Shown in pieces: positions 1 to 12,004 of a stretch of 64,000 nt of DNA. The DNA comes from Arctopsyche grandis (Eukaryota > Arthropoda > Insecta > Trichoptera > Hydropsychidae). Both the position numbers and the translations under genes were made by a program. Below the pieces are notes generated by a model. The model searched no databases. It was not told where the DNA came from and saw only the letters and a list, made by a program, of their open reading frames with translations. The stretch is from the NCBI RefSeq assembly GCF_051622035.1, contig NC_135358.1, forward strand, positions 13,516,001 to 13,580,000, read 5' to 3'. How positions within the stretch are numbered: the stretch's first letter is position 1; each line of letters begins with the position of its first letter.

Positions 1-291
1 ACTTGACTTTGATAAATGGTTCATTTGCATTTTTCTAAGTTGTTTTCATTAACAATCTCTATCCGAGTCACATTTGAATCAAATGTTTATTGATGAATAT
101 TTTTAGTAGTTTCATAATACGCATGACATTAAAATGTCATTAACTCGTTATGCAAAGTTGTTTTGCATCAAACGCATATATGTATAGTATGACATCATCA
201 CATCGTCTGGAAAATTGAAGTCTCAAAATTGGTTTCACTGTTCTAAGGAACACTTTGGTGCTTTTATTTCCGAGTTCAGTTTTATAATATC

Positions 292-1469
292 CAGTGCCAG
301 CCTTACACCCTATGGCACCCTCAGGCAATTTTTTCTAAGCGCCCCTAATTTTTTTTTTAAAAACTGTAAAAGATTTCCCAACCCCAGTTGGAGTTAAAAA
401 TAAATAAATAAAATGATAATTCAGAAGTGAACTTTCCGAGCCTTTTTTTTTTGAGCAAAATCTATAATTAAAGCTGAAAAATCTTGATTTTCAGCGATAT
501 CATTTTCAGTAGATAGATTTTAAAAACTGGAAAGTCTATTTTGTGAGATGGTAGACCGGAGATAAGTTATGTTTCGAAAAACTACGTTCACCACTATACA
601 TATATATGATACAGTTTCAGGCAGTGTCAGCAAAATTCGCATGTTTGGATACAATTTTTATAAATCATGCTGGTTTATAAACTTTAATACAACGAGTGTA
701 TTAATTTTACCTTGAATTTTATTTGAAAGAAAGGCTTTTAAATTAATAGTTTCATTACTAATAATATCAGATTTTTAATTCGCGGTGAGCTTAATTTGAA
801 GATCGGCTCTTTCCGGTAGTTTGTTTACAAAATACACAAATCAGATTTTTAATTCGCGGTGAGCTTAATTTGAAGATCGGCTCTTTCCGGTAGATTGTTT
901 ACAAAATACACAAAACCCTCACGTCTCTGAATATTTGTTCAACTGTTCGAATCTTTCTTTCATTGATACCAATGTTGTACCTAAGAAATAAATGTTAATT
1001 TAATTGAAAAAGAACATCGTACGTACCAAACAATTCATGAAACAAGAAAACTGACACATTTTAATTGTTCCGCTGATGTGGTTGCTTCATCAGCTACCTA
1101 GATATTTTCTTTTAGTTTCAGATAAAGTAATTAAAACATCATTAACGTCAAGAATTTGATAACGAACTGCTTTGACACTTGTGGTTTTCGCTTCCAATCG
1201 TCTGTCAGATAATAAGGAATTATCTAAGGAATATAATTGCGCATGAATCAGTTAGAATCTTTCAGCGATATATTGAAGCTGAACAAAGTGTTAACATGTT
1301 TATAGTTAAGAAAGTAGAAGCGCCTTTGGCCCTCTAATCTAAAATTGTGTAGGGCCTTTGGCGCTCTAATTTAAAATTTGAAAGCGCCTTCGGCGAATTG
1401 AGCGGCACCCTAACTCACTCGGCGCCCTCGGGCGCCGCCCAACCTAGCTCCCCCCTAAAACCCGCACTG
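292..1469. mobile_element. hAT-superfamily non-autonomous element (1178 bp) with perfect 8-bp target duplication
   Basis: The left end reads CAGTGCCAGCCTTACACCC and the right end CCTAAAACCCGCACTG, sharing a CAGTGC terminal inverted repeat. It is flanked by identical 8-bp direct repeats ATAATATC (284-291 and 1470-1477), the length made by hAT transposases. The right subterminal region has gcgcctttggc/ggcgcc-type words also found in the short relative at 32164-32418. The interior is AT-rich and carries no transposase frame. Confidence 0.85.
766..913. repeat. Two-copy 74-bp tandem duplication inside the hAT element
   Basis: The unit starts atcagatttttaattcgcgg and ends aaaatacacaa. It occurs at 766-839 and 840-913 and is nearly identical apart from a T/A change, so it is a recent duplication within an older element. 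Confidence 0.9.
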
Positions 1470-1529
1470 ATAATATCATATCGTTTTTACTATAATATTT
1501 ATATATTGCAGCGAAACTGAGAATGATAT

Positions 1530-1590
1530 TTTTGTAGTCGCCAAGTAGGATATCAATGTAGGTACAATGTAGTCGCCAAGTAGGATATCT
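1530..1590. repeat. Short direct repeat of tgtagtcgccaagtaggata
   Basis: A word of about 22 bp (tgtagtcgccaagtaggata plus tc) occurs twice about 37 bp apart just right of the hAT element. It is a local duplication with no other recognised feature. Confidence 0.8.
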
Positions 1591-1594
1591 GATA

Positions 1595-2344
1595 CTCCTC
1601 TTAAATACTATGTACATGCAAATGTAATCTCATCCTCAGAGTATTGAGACTTCGAGAATCCGTTAACTTTTACTAGACTTCGTAAAAATTGGACTTTAGT
1701 GCAACTTTCTAAACTGTATGATGTTTCTTATGCATCTTTAATTTGACACCATTTAACCTTATTGATGTTTTGTTACAATGCTTTTCATTGTGCTAGTGCA
1801 CTTTGTGCGCAATTGAAGTACTATGTATCATACGTCGAGTGCATAATCTTGTGGAACGTGTAACATGCAAATGAGAAAACTGCAATAGAGCCGTGTGACT
1901 CATTCAGAATATTTTTAACTCGCCACATAAATATAAACTTGTAGTTTTATGTTTTTTAATATTAATGTGCCTATTCTATAGATTCCATAGCTTTTAGAGC
2001 TCCTCTTAGACTTTCTCCATTTTGATTAAAAATTAGACTCCGTTTGGAATAATTATCCGTAGCCTTGTTTTTAATTGTTTCAATTGCTTCAATTTCGGAA
2101 AAAAATCATTATGTTTGAACAAGTATATTAGTTTTTAGTGCAGTCTAGTTCAAGACAATTCCAAACCAACCAAATTCTTTAATTGGGTCGCATTTTTAAT
2201 ACAAAGCGTAAGCTTAAGCTTTTTCTTATTACCGACGATATTTTTATCTTGTCAATTTGTATTTTTACTAATTTTACTTTTTAACTATACAATAAGCAAA
2301 AACTAACATTTAATATTTATATTTACTAACATTTAAACACTTCT
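1595..2344. other. AT-rich gap
   Basis: No coding frame, splice-bounded exon or repeat end was recognised. It is probably intergenic or decayed repeat DNA. Confidence 0.4.
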
Positions 2345-2490
2345 TTTCAAATAGAGTGGATAAAGTTTGGAATAGTCTATCCAATGAATTTGTAACTTCT
2401 CATTTTACTTACCTCTTCTTTACCTTGCCTTACGATTATTAAAAATAAACTTGATGATTTCCTTAAAATAAATGGGTTTTTCCCTTTTTA
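2345..2490 (+). pseudogene. LINE (CR1/L2/Jockey-like) ORF2 C-terminal remnant
   Basis: A frame reads FFSNRVDKVWNSLSNEFVTS. After a frameshift, another reads IIKNKLDDFLKINGFFPF and a stop. The VWNSLPxxVV and FKxxLDxF pattern is the usual extreme C-terminus of CR1/L2-type LINE reverse transcriptases. The frame is broken and only the last 45-50 residues survive. The AT-rich sequence to about 2690 may be its 3' UTR. Confidence 0.6.
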
Positions 2491-3174
2491 AGTTTATCTA
2501 TTGTATTTTCTGCTGTTTATTTTATTGTCATTTATTTTGATTTGTTAATCTAATATTTTATTTTCGATTTTCTTTGTTTTTGATTTTTATTTTCATTATC
2601 TGATTTGATATTTGTATTTCTGTACTACTGTATGATAATCAAACCACTTGAGCCCATGTGACCAATATTTTTTTTGTGTGGGTGCATTGGTTTTAAGGTT
2701 GCATGTATGTATGTAGATATGCATATATCATGTGTGTACATTGTGATAGTGGTAGTTGAGGCAGGCCTATTCCAAGAATTATACATACACAAGTTTAACA
2801 AGCGTATAATACGTCAAACTCAATAGCATAGTAAAACAGTCGATACACATGAAGCAATAATAAGATTGACATACGAAGTTAGACTTATATGTATGGTCTT
2901 GTTTTAGGTCATCTAAATATTCGATAGACAGACATATATGTAGGTACTATAATCGATTTCATTTACGAATGCACATGAAACTTAGCGACCTTTATCATGA
3001 GCATCGATCGAATTCAGTTCATAATTTAACACAATAGCAACCCCATTTCAGGACAGTGATTGTCATACATACATATTCTTCTGGTAGTTAGAAGCGATTT
3101 TTATTGAATCTTTAAGATATTTTTAATTATGTATTATTATACGTTGATTGGATTGAAAATTACGCATTATACAA

Positions 3175-3425
3175 ATCATCATCATCATCTACAGCCACTC
3201 ACCATCCATTGCTGAATGAAGACCTCTCCAATACGCTTCCATTTGTAAATGTTTTGCGCAACTCTCATCCATCTCACCCCACAAATTTTCATAATTTCGT
3301 CTATCCATCTTCCATGCTGCCTTCCTTCCACCCTTTTACATTCTATTTGGTACCATTTTAGCAATTATTTTGTCAATATTTCGTCCATTATTCTATCTCT
3401 TGTCATACTTCTCACCCAAGTACAT
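3175..3425 (-). pseudogene. Non-LTR retrotransposon 3' fragment (RTE-like reverse transcriptase tail)
   Basis: Read on the minus strand it gives KRVEGRQHGRWIDEIMKICG, VRWMRVAQNIYKWKRI and a tail FIQQWMVSGC-stop, followed by gatgatgatgatg. The GRPxxRWxDDI...GxxWMxxAQxRxxWKxxEEAF pattern is the conserved C-terminus of endonuclease/reverse-transcriptase ORFs. It is 5' truncated. Relatives lie at 22320, 28745 and 31905. Confidence 0.7.
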
Positions 3426-6059
3426 ATTTCGTTTCCTATCTGTCGTTACGTCGGGCATACAGCGTTCTATACTTCTTTGATTGTATTGGACGCATTATGT
3501 ATACACATATCAGGTAAGAAACCAGATCGTATTTAAATTGCCGGACTTCTGTAGTCAGTCTTACAGTCGCGCAGTTTATAAATGATGCATAAGATCTTAT
3601 TTACATCGATTGCACTTTCGTATATATCCGTCATAATAGGAGTGCAAAAACGATGCCATTTACGTGCAAAAAATACTTTTTTTTTCAATCTCAATTTGCA
3701 TTTAGAAAATGTCAATAATGTACACAATCTCTTGCGAAATAGCTGCTGCGAACGGATGTATACAGTGAATTGGAGCGAGCGCGTCCGGTGTTGCAGGACA
3801 AAACGATAATTCCGTTATTATACTCCGATACGATAGGAATCGGACCAAATTGTGGACCCATCGGCTAAAAAACAGTATCTACATCGAAAAGTCATTTTGA
3901 AATGGCGCATTTCCCGTAATGGTGCTCGGTTTTTCCGCGCCATCCGTCCAATGCTAGGAAAACTGTTCGGAAATTTTCCAACATTACATCTAAACGTGTT
4001 TCTGTTGTAATACAACTCGATATTTTAATATGTGATTTGATAATAATCGATATTAATATATTTTTTTAAATTTATTTTTAGGTAAGGACCGACTGGCGGT
4101 GATATACATATGTACATCGAAAATCGTAAGTTACTCACATCAATATTTACATTTATTAGATATGGGGAATATTTTTAGCATATAAGAACTGAGAGGTTGC
4201 TTTCGCACAAGCGTTGCTGTATGACCTCAATTGGTTCAAAAATAAATACATTATTGGCTATGCGAAACATTTATTTACGACGATGATTTGTTAAATTACT
4301 ACGTATACGTATACAAGTAGATGTGAAATTCAACAGAAGCTCAGCTCGGAAAGTATAAACACGGACGTGCGTGCTTTCGTGCACATAATGATACTTATCT
4401 CCAATATATAAAATAAACATTGGTTCAATTTTATTTTCCGCATCAAAATGTAATCGTCTGTACGAGTTTTACTATCGAGCAATCAAATTTCGATATTTCG
4501 TAGAATGCGACTGCATAGAAAGGTGCCGTTGGAAACAATGATACTTTCTCTTTTTAAGTTGTGAATTCGCGAAAGTATCGACGCAATCTTCTGTTCAATC
4601 CCATTGTTTCCGACAATTGGTACGTGTGCACTGTAGCATTCCGATTTTGTTTCAAAACGAGATTAAACAAAAAACAAAAATAAAGAAAAAACAACATCTG
4701 CGACACGTCATATTAATTTAAATAAATTGATTTTTGAGTGCGGGTTGAAATTTTAAAGTATTGTAAGTGTAATAGCTTATGTATGTACTTTGATACTATT
4801 TCTATGGGTATGTGCGAGGCAATAGTAGCTGAGCTGGTATTCGCGGCACGCACGCCCCTGAGTATAGGGTTGCCAACTGAAATGGAATACCAGAGATGGA
4901 ATTTTATTTTCAAAGAAAACGGTATTTACGTTTATAAAGCGCAAAATCAATCATGTATTTTTTCAATTTAATATCTTCTTTCTCTTTTTAGAAATATCTA
5001 CGGAATTTGCGAATCGCTATATTACCCACATACATACATACATGTGATATAGAATACATATGTAGGTAGGGTGACTTTTCAACACAAAGCGTTTATTTTT
5101 CAATACATTTTCAATCATTGTATTGTATGTATTTCGATTTGCTGCCTCGGTTTTATAATCGGGAAACGTAGAGTAGACGTGTAAGCGCGCACTAGTATGT
5201 ATAAATATACACTATACAATATTTCTTCCTAATATATAATTGTAATGAAAGAAATAATATCACGTTCACCTTTTTTATTAGTATTGTAAACAGTCGTTGA
5301 AATTTCTATAGAAGTACATACATAGTACGTACATACGTACGTTCTAGAGATGGTTCCTTAAGATATTACAATCTCATCATTGCCAATCGTGCACATTTGT
5401 CCTCATTCTGAGCTACATATATAATAAGTTCTCAAATTTGTGTAATTTGCTATACGCACTGCACTGGTGACCTACCTTGCTTCCTCGTGCGTTCTCTTGG
5501 ACACTGCGAGGTCGAGTATATTCTTCGTCCACTTTCTATCCAATTGTTTTCATTCACGTAACCTGCCCGTCGATATTTCAACATAATCGTTCGCTCCACT
5601 GAGCCTGCCACCCGTAGTCATGATTATTATCCAATTCTACTCATGAGAATACATATACATACATATATTAACGGTAGCTAAGACTCGAAAGAGTATCGCC
5701 TTAAAAATCGTATAAAATCCAACATTATCTTTCACAAAACAATAATATGTTCTTATATCAGTGTATAGTACAATAATGACACTTTGTAACAATAAAGGTC
5801 TATCCATATTAGCACGGCACAGCACAAGCTAGTACGCAAATAATTCTTTGGTGCATTCTGTACAAGTATAAATTTTAAAAAATTGAAAACGAATACGAAG
5901 TAATGAAACATTTGTATAAAAGAAACAATATAAATTTAATCACTACGAGACATGACAAAAATTTTACTCCAAAAAACATTTAAAAAAATTATAATGTTAT
6001 TAAAGAAAACAAAGCAATTACTAAACAATGAATAGACCTTTATACGTAGGTGGTTGATC
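3426..6059. other. AT-rich gap
   Basis: Only short unrecognised frames. A weak inverted pair around ggaaacaatg/cattgtttcc (4517-4622) may be a tiny MITE; tatagggttgccaactg at 4863 resembles a common transposon terminus. ACATACATAC tracts lie near 5030, 5310 and 5650. Confidence 0.35.
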
Positions 6060-6720
6060 CAGTGGCGTAACTAGAAAATGTTTGCCTGCTTTCAAAACAT
6101 AGCAAAGGGCCACCTATTTTTTACAAGCCTCATATCGGTTACCTGACAACTCGTTCACAGATTTTCCGTAAACCGAGGATGCGCTCCAGGCATTACGTAT
6201 ACGGCCATCTCTTTCTCACCCCGTCTGTTCACCAAGATCTCGTTTACTATGCCATTACGTATGCAGCCATCTCTTTCACAGACCGTCTATTATCGGTGAA
6301 CAGACAGTCTGTGAAAGAGATGGCCGTATACGTAATGCCTGGAGCGCATCCTCGGTTTACGGAAAATCTATGAACGAGTTGTCGTGTCACCCCTCATATC
6401 AAGTTGCTTTCGATTTTTTCAAAGAAATAAACTTGTAAATCTAAATGACCTTCTCAGACTATATACAAATTCTGCAATCACATATTTTGAAGACATTTTC
6501 TAAACTTCTTCATCTTGCTATTGAAAGTTCGCCAAGTCAGAGTTTTTTTATACATATGTACATATGTACATACTTTTGACGTTTTCAGTTTATTATTTTT
6601 ATTTATTACTTTACTTTTTTGAATATATGTGTTAATATTTGGAGATTCTACTGAAGGCCCTCCCGACCCTAAGGGCTCGCATGCACCGCATACCCCCGCG
6701 TCATAGTACTTACGCCACTG
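6060..6720. mobile_element. hAT-like element with nested foldback insertion
   Basis: The left end CAGTGGCGTAACTA is inverted at the right end as TACTTACGCCACTG (13 of 14 match). Flanks GGTTGATC (6052-6059) and AGTTGATC (6721-6728) form an 8-bp target duplication with one mismatch. The interior is AT-rich with no transposase frame. It is interrupted at 6137-6391 by a separate inverted-repeat element. A relative of the same CAGTGGC-type family is at 50735-51254. Confidence 0.8.
6137..6391. mobile_element. Foldback element (255 bp) nested in the hAT element
   Basis: The termini GGTTACCTGACAACTCG and GGTGACACGACAACTCG (right end read inverted) start inverted arms of about 90 bp that match almost base for base. 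The centre holds a third, shorter copy of the arm, so 6250-6335 can form an even tighter hairpin with a stem of about 36 bp. It is flanked by a 9-bp direct repeat CCTCATATC (6128-6136 and 6392-6400). A 9-bp duplication is typical of Mutator-like elements, but no transposase is present to confirm the superfamily. Confidence 0.82.
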
Positions 6721-7139
6721 AGTTGATCTGGTAAGTTATGGTCAATTCTTATAAATGACCAATGACACTGTTATTTATGTCAATGTGGCTAACAAACATG
6801 ATGTACAAGACAATAGTGACAACGTGGAAATAAATGAAACTTTGATCATTTCATTTCCCCAAGAAATTCTAAACTAGGAAGTATGTAGTTCTATGCTGAA
6901 ACACCGGTATTTTAAAAAAAAATATATTATCGATATTCGTTTTCTTACATATCTGTGTGCAACGAATCAAATCTCACATATGTGCATGCATATGTATTTT
7001 CCACATTTTTTCTACGTTCAATCAGCCTTAATATATAACTATAATTAAATCAATTTAGCAAAACTGCGTAAGAAATTTAAGTAATTTAAAGAAAATAAGT
7101 GATAATATAACAGTATGATGTTTTCTTGCAATTTAATTC

Positions 7140-7450
7140 TTTTTACAAGCTTTTTATTAGTTTCACTTGGTTAGTAAGGTGAAATTCTAATTTTGAACCA
7201 CTTGCACTCTTCCAATCTCTTTGATATATTTAGCCGACATACGGAGGTGAGCTCTTATTAAAGTAAGCAAGTGTCTGCGACATGAAGCTTCGACGTGAGG
7301 AATTTAATCATCGACGAAATAATTAAAAATAATATCGGAATCATCTTTTAGATCGACGCGATGACAGCTAGCTATCCAAACGCACATTTCTAGTGCGCAA
7401 CTCACAAGTTACACAGTTAAACAGTTATAACAGTTGCTTTTTACTTTATC
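7140..7450. repeat. Dispersed MITE family 'MITE-1', body fragment
   Basis: It shares long interrupted similarity with 23930-24470: ttattagtttcacttggtta, a cgacatacgg word, gacatgaagct, and gacgcgatgacagctagcta. Both termini appear lost. Other copies are at 7640, 23930, 29320, 45905 and 59645. Confidence 0.65.
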
Positions 7451-7639
7451 TATGTAACTAGAACAATAGATGAAGTTTTGTGATCATGCGAAAATTCGAA
7501 CTCGAGATTTTAACTGACTCGTACTCAGAATCGATCACTGATCACGTTTTCATGATGGAAAAAATACTTGATCCCTTATCGCGTACATCATTTTTATTAC
7601 CAACCTAGTTTTTTTTTTTTTAATTCTGGCCTAACTGTC

Positions 7640-7890
7640 ACTATATTTATAAGTTATATTTAAAAGTTCAATTTTCAGTTCCAAAAACCTTCACAAATTG
7701 TAATCATTACTTTTAATTCGATATGTCCAGAATCCGTGAAAAGTAAAGGAGAATTATCGCAGACCACCAGTATTTTCAAATATTGTAAAACGAAAAACAT
7801 TATATTATATTTAATGTTTTGTGAGATATTACTCGAAATTAAGTAAAGTGGACTTATGCCATTTTCAAATACAACGTCTCAAATGTTGCA
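7640..7890. repeat. Dispersed MITE-1, end fragment
   Basis: Shares ttttaattcgatatgtccag, a ttaatgttttg run, gagatatt-ctcgaaatt and gtggactta with the copies at 29320 and 59645. The outer terminus is diverged (ttcaaatacaacgtctca versus ttcaattataacggctca). Confidence 0.65.
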
Positions 7891-8579
7891 GCTTTGATCG
7901 AGCAACGTCACTATTGGCTTTCATTATGTTTTTCTTCTCTGGTGTGGCTGTCTAAGCAATATTTGGTAGCCCTGAGTGGGTCCTCCTGAGCAACAATCGA
8001 ATCGCGATAAATCACGGACGAAAGTGTCGCCCTCTATGTCTTGGATTTGCCACACAAGTATCCATACGATTGGTGTGTGGCGCCTTGACCTTTGGTTATA
8101 GTCGCGCGCACGCCACTGGAGCTGCCCGACCGGCATTCTTCAATTCATTAATCGGCCACGACTATAAATTACTTATAGGCCAACGCACTGTCATTTCACC
8201 ACAGAACACAAATCAAACTGCTCTGCTCTGCTCTGCTCTTCTCTACTCTGGCCAGTGGCCACTGTACGCATAAACCCAATTCTCAAACAAAAGCCCGTGA
8301 CTGCTTCTGTCGCACGTACATAATTCGATCTTTGAGACTTTGCTATTTCCCTGAACGTATTCGTTCCTCTTATATTATGTATGCTTCACTAGACTTAACA
8401 GCGAAAGCATTCCTAGAATTTCTACAGTCTACTATATGTACATATGTACATGCATAGGTACATAGATTTCGAATATGAAGTAATCTATTAGTATTTGCTG
8501 TTGTTTCTCAAAATATGTATTTTGATCGCAAAATGGTACCGACATACTTGAATATATTTCTGACAGTTGACTATACTTA

Positions 8580-8620
8580 CAGCTATTAAAATATACATCT
8601 TAAGTATATTTTAATAGCTG
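8580..8620. repeat. Perfect 17-bp stem hairpin
   Basis: CAGCTATTAAAATATAC, 7-base loop atcttaa, then the exact reverse complement. It lies at the edge of the AT-rich repeat at 8600-8760. Confidence 0.85.
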
Positions 8621-8760
8621 CTGCAAATCCAGTGATCTTATATACATATACATAGCTACTGATCTTTATTAGCTACTGATCATTATCTATTTTACTCTTT
8701 ATTCTTCTTGTTAGTATATGTAATATTTATAATATTATATTATTTTAATGTTAGTGTTCA
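8600..8760. repeat. Dispersed AT-rich repeat, copy 1
   Basis: The order attttaatagct, tactgatc, ctattttac, ttgttagta, ttataatattatattatt and taatgtta recurs at 52262-52400 and, more weakly, at 59900-60000. No coding capacity or clear termini were found. Confidence 0.5.
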
Positions 8761-9664
8761 AAGCATAACTAATCTAAAAATTCTTCTAAATATTCATAAT
8801 ACTTAAATATAAATATATTATTTTTAACTGAAAATCTAGCGAGAGATGTTAATATTTATAAGATTTTGAATTTTACAGAATAATAAATTAATGTAAATAC
8901 AAAAATATATAAAATATATGTATAATACCACTAATTCAATGGCGCACAGTAAGTATTATATTCAAATACCACACTTGTGAGGTCAAAAAGGATCGATGTT
9001 AGCGATTCAAGTCGTTTTCATACCATATATCGTTGCTTAGCATTTAGAGGGTTAAGTCGAAGATCTAAAGCAAATTAATAGATATAAAATGTATGTATGT
9101 ATATGAACACAGTTAATGTTTGCATGCTTTTTTTTTACATATTTTTAGAAGGCAATGTTTTTTCAACCCTTATTAGTGTCTCAACCTGCATAAATAAGGA
9201 TCTGATAATCTAAAATAAGATTAGCCATTTTATTTTACTTTTTCTAGCTGTCAGATTTATTACCTTAAAAATATGTTATTTGTCATAAAGGGTCAGCATC
9301 GAAGGTGTTCATTATTTTGTACATCCGACAGTTTTGATGACATTATTTAACAGTTTGCTAGAATTCTAAAGCAACCAGGGTTAAAGCAATCATACTCGTA
9401 GATGGGGTCAGAATGAGAGTTGGAGGAATTTAAAATAATCCCACAGCACCGGCGGTGACACGAATTAAAATTTTATAGGAAATTTATATTTTCAGCAGCT
9501 TTCCATTGCTATTTAAAAAGGACATAATGGAAAGAGAAAAAGACAATTACAATTTAAAATGTTTTATAATAAAGGGATAATATTTCGCTTTCTAAATTTC
9601 ACACGAATTCACACGGTCAGTCTTTATACATTTTTACGGGCTCGCGAATTATTATATAGATAAT

Positions 9665-10058
9665 GCTTTTGAGATGTTGTCCTGGAGGCGGATGATAAGA
9701 ATCCCATGGACCGAGATGCATACGAATGTCTCCATTCTTGAGGAAATCAAGATTAAGGACAGATTGTCTACGATCTGCTTGAGAAGCATTCTCCAGTTCT
9801 TCGGCCACATAGCACAAAGACGAGAGGAGAGCCTGGAAAAGATGGTTGTGGTCGGCGGTGTGGCGGGAAGAAGAGGAAGACGTTGGGAAGAGAAGAGAGT
9901 TGAGGAGAAGAGGTTCCCGACACGCTGGACCGACCAAATTGTACATACGAGCAGAGACAGGCTCTTCTATAGTAACAGCCCTCCGTGTGTTTGGCTGTAT
10001 CTAGAAATAAATGAAAACAGGCAGAAAACTTTTCCATGATCATGATCCTCAAGAATGA
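9665..10058 (+). pseudogene. LINE reverse-transcriptase C-terminal remnant
   Basis: The frame contains MLSWRRMIRIPWTEMHTNVS, ILEEIKIKDRLSTICLRSIL and QFFGHIAQRREESLEKMVV, then an Arg/Gly-rich stretch and FPTRWTDQI. After a frameshift it ends HDHDPQE-stop (10035-10058). The RMLRIPWTxxxTNxSILEE, LxxFGHIARR and RWxDQI pattern is typical of the C-terminal third of insect RTE/Jockey-type ORF2. It is 5' truncated and frameshifted. Confidence 0.75.
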
Positions 10059-10221
10059 AAAACACGACTAATGAATGTTGCAATGTAAAAATGCAAGCGA
10101 AAATTTTATAAAGTTAATAGCACTTCCCATGGGAAATTGAATGAGATACGGGTATTTTATTTCCTTTGTGACGATGAACAGTGGTCATGATCTAAATTCA
10201 GAGTGCATTATCATGAACTTA

Positions 10222-10257
10222 TATATGCGTTTGATACATCCATATCAAACGCATATA
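10222..10257. repeat. Perfect 15-bp stem hairpin followed by ACATAC tract
   Basis: TATATGCGTTTGATA, loop catcca, then the exact reverse complement, running into an acatatgtacatacatac microsatellite at 10257-10300. Confidence 0.85.
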
Positions 10258-11060
10258 CATATGTACATACATACATAAATACATACATACATACATGCAT
10301 GTGTCTACATAGCTTTAGAATTCACCCGTCCTACTGTAAAAAATTTGTTTGAAAACAGTCATTTCATCAAAACGGATGATAAATCGAAGCGCAAATATTC
10401 ACCCATGAAAGTAGAAGTAGGTAAATATGTACATACGTATTTCTGTTTAGCGATCTGCTTAATCACGGGAATGTATCTTGTCAGTTCGTTCATCTGCTGG
10501 AGCGTTCGTCTCGTTTGAGACTCTAACTTTTTGGCACGTTGAATAATGCGTGGTAATTTCGCAAATCGGAGTGCGTATTCGTGATTTGGTTTCTCTTTGT
10601 GTTTTGCCTAATGTTGCGCTCAATATCCCCTTTACTACGAGAGTCGCGTTAAATGGACCGTTCGTATGAAAATCAAGACAAATAATCGCATTCGCAATAA
10701 TGATATTCAAAACTTTCACACCGTTGCTGGCTCTGCGAACGTCTCCATGATAAGTGTGTATTGTTTCTTATTGCGACTTAAAAAATGATTCGTTGATCAG
10801 ATTGTCTAACAATTGTTGAAATGATAGGTCTTGGTAATCGTTGAAATGATAGGTTAAGATTAAATTTGTCAGAGTCAAAACGAAAACGAAAAGGCTAGCG
10901 ATTTTCGTCATTCTTTCCGATGAATTTCATTATTTTCCCATATTAATTGAAAAACAACACATTTTACATACAATTTTTGAAAAGCGTACATAGATATGTA
11001 TGTATGTAATGTGTAATTTTGTTATTACAATTGGCTTTTGGAACGTAGTCAATGCGTGTG

Positions 11061-11402
11061 CGGACATTTCATCGCAGTGGCATTTTATCGCGGGGAAAAC
11101 TTACTTGACAGATTTCATGCAAATATTTGCTATACTCAATATTAATCTTTAATTTTTATGTTGACTGTACTTTTTGAAATGCATATTGAAACCATTATTC
11201 AAATATTTGGAGCAATGATTTTTTTTAATCATACATATGTACGTACATATGTAGTTACTCTATATACTTGTATATAGTTACGCTTTTATAATAAAATTAA
11301 TTGAAAACTCTAAAGCTTTCTTTTATCAACAAAATAATATATTATATATAATTAAAAAAGTGTTGTTCCCGCGATGAAATGGTCGTGCGATAAAATGTCC
11401 TA
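11061..11402. mobile_element. TIR element of about 340 bp with GGACATTT(C/T)ATCGC ends
   Basis: The left end cggacatttcatcgcagtgg and the inverted right end aggacattttatcgcacgac, each continuing to a second atcgcggg word, form TIRs of about 36 bp. The interior is AT-rich with an ATATGTAC tract. No target duplication is legible, and the superfamily is undetermined. Confidence 0.65.
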
Positions 11403-12004
11403 GAACCTGTCATCGATATGGGAATTTTACGTAATTTGATTTGCTTCATTTTTCAAGAGATCAATTAAACAGATTCTTTAACGACGACATATTCGTTGTC
11501 AAGTGGTTCCATAGTAAATCTAATTGGGTTATGAAAACAATAAAAGAGCATATTATTAATTGCTAAAAAGTGGCACTCAACCTTTTTTAAAGATATAAGT
11601 TGGAATAGATTTTTAAAAACAAAAGATCAGATTTGCTCTAAAATTCAATTATAACGCATGTAATTATTGGTTCAATACATGGAGTTAAAGGTTCACAATA
11701 TTTACTTTCTTATGCATATCTATCGTATTGGATAAAAACACAGTTGCTATCTCGTCAGAAGATTTGAAACCGCAGATTTATTTAGTATTTAACGAATTCT
11801 TCTACTTATTATTTGCGTAACTCGTCTGTTTAGAATGCTGACATTTGGCAAATGTCGTATATACATATTTTCCGTTCTTCTGTATAGTTCAACTGAAGTG
11901 AGTCTAAACGAGTTCCTCGTAATAAATAGTCAATAAGTTTGAAAACTTAACTCGTTTATACTGTGTAATTATTTATTTTAAATTTAATTTTTATAATAGT
12001 GCAA

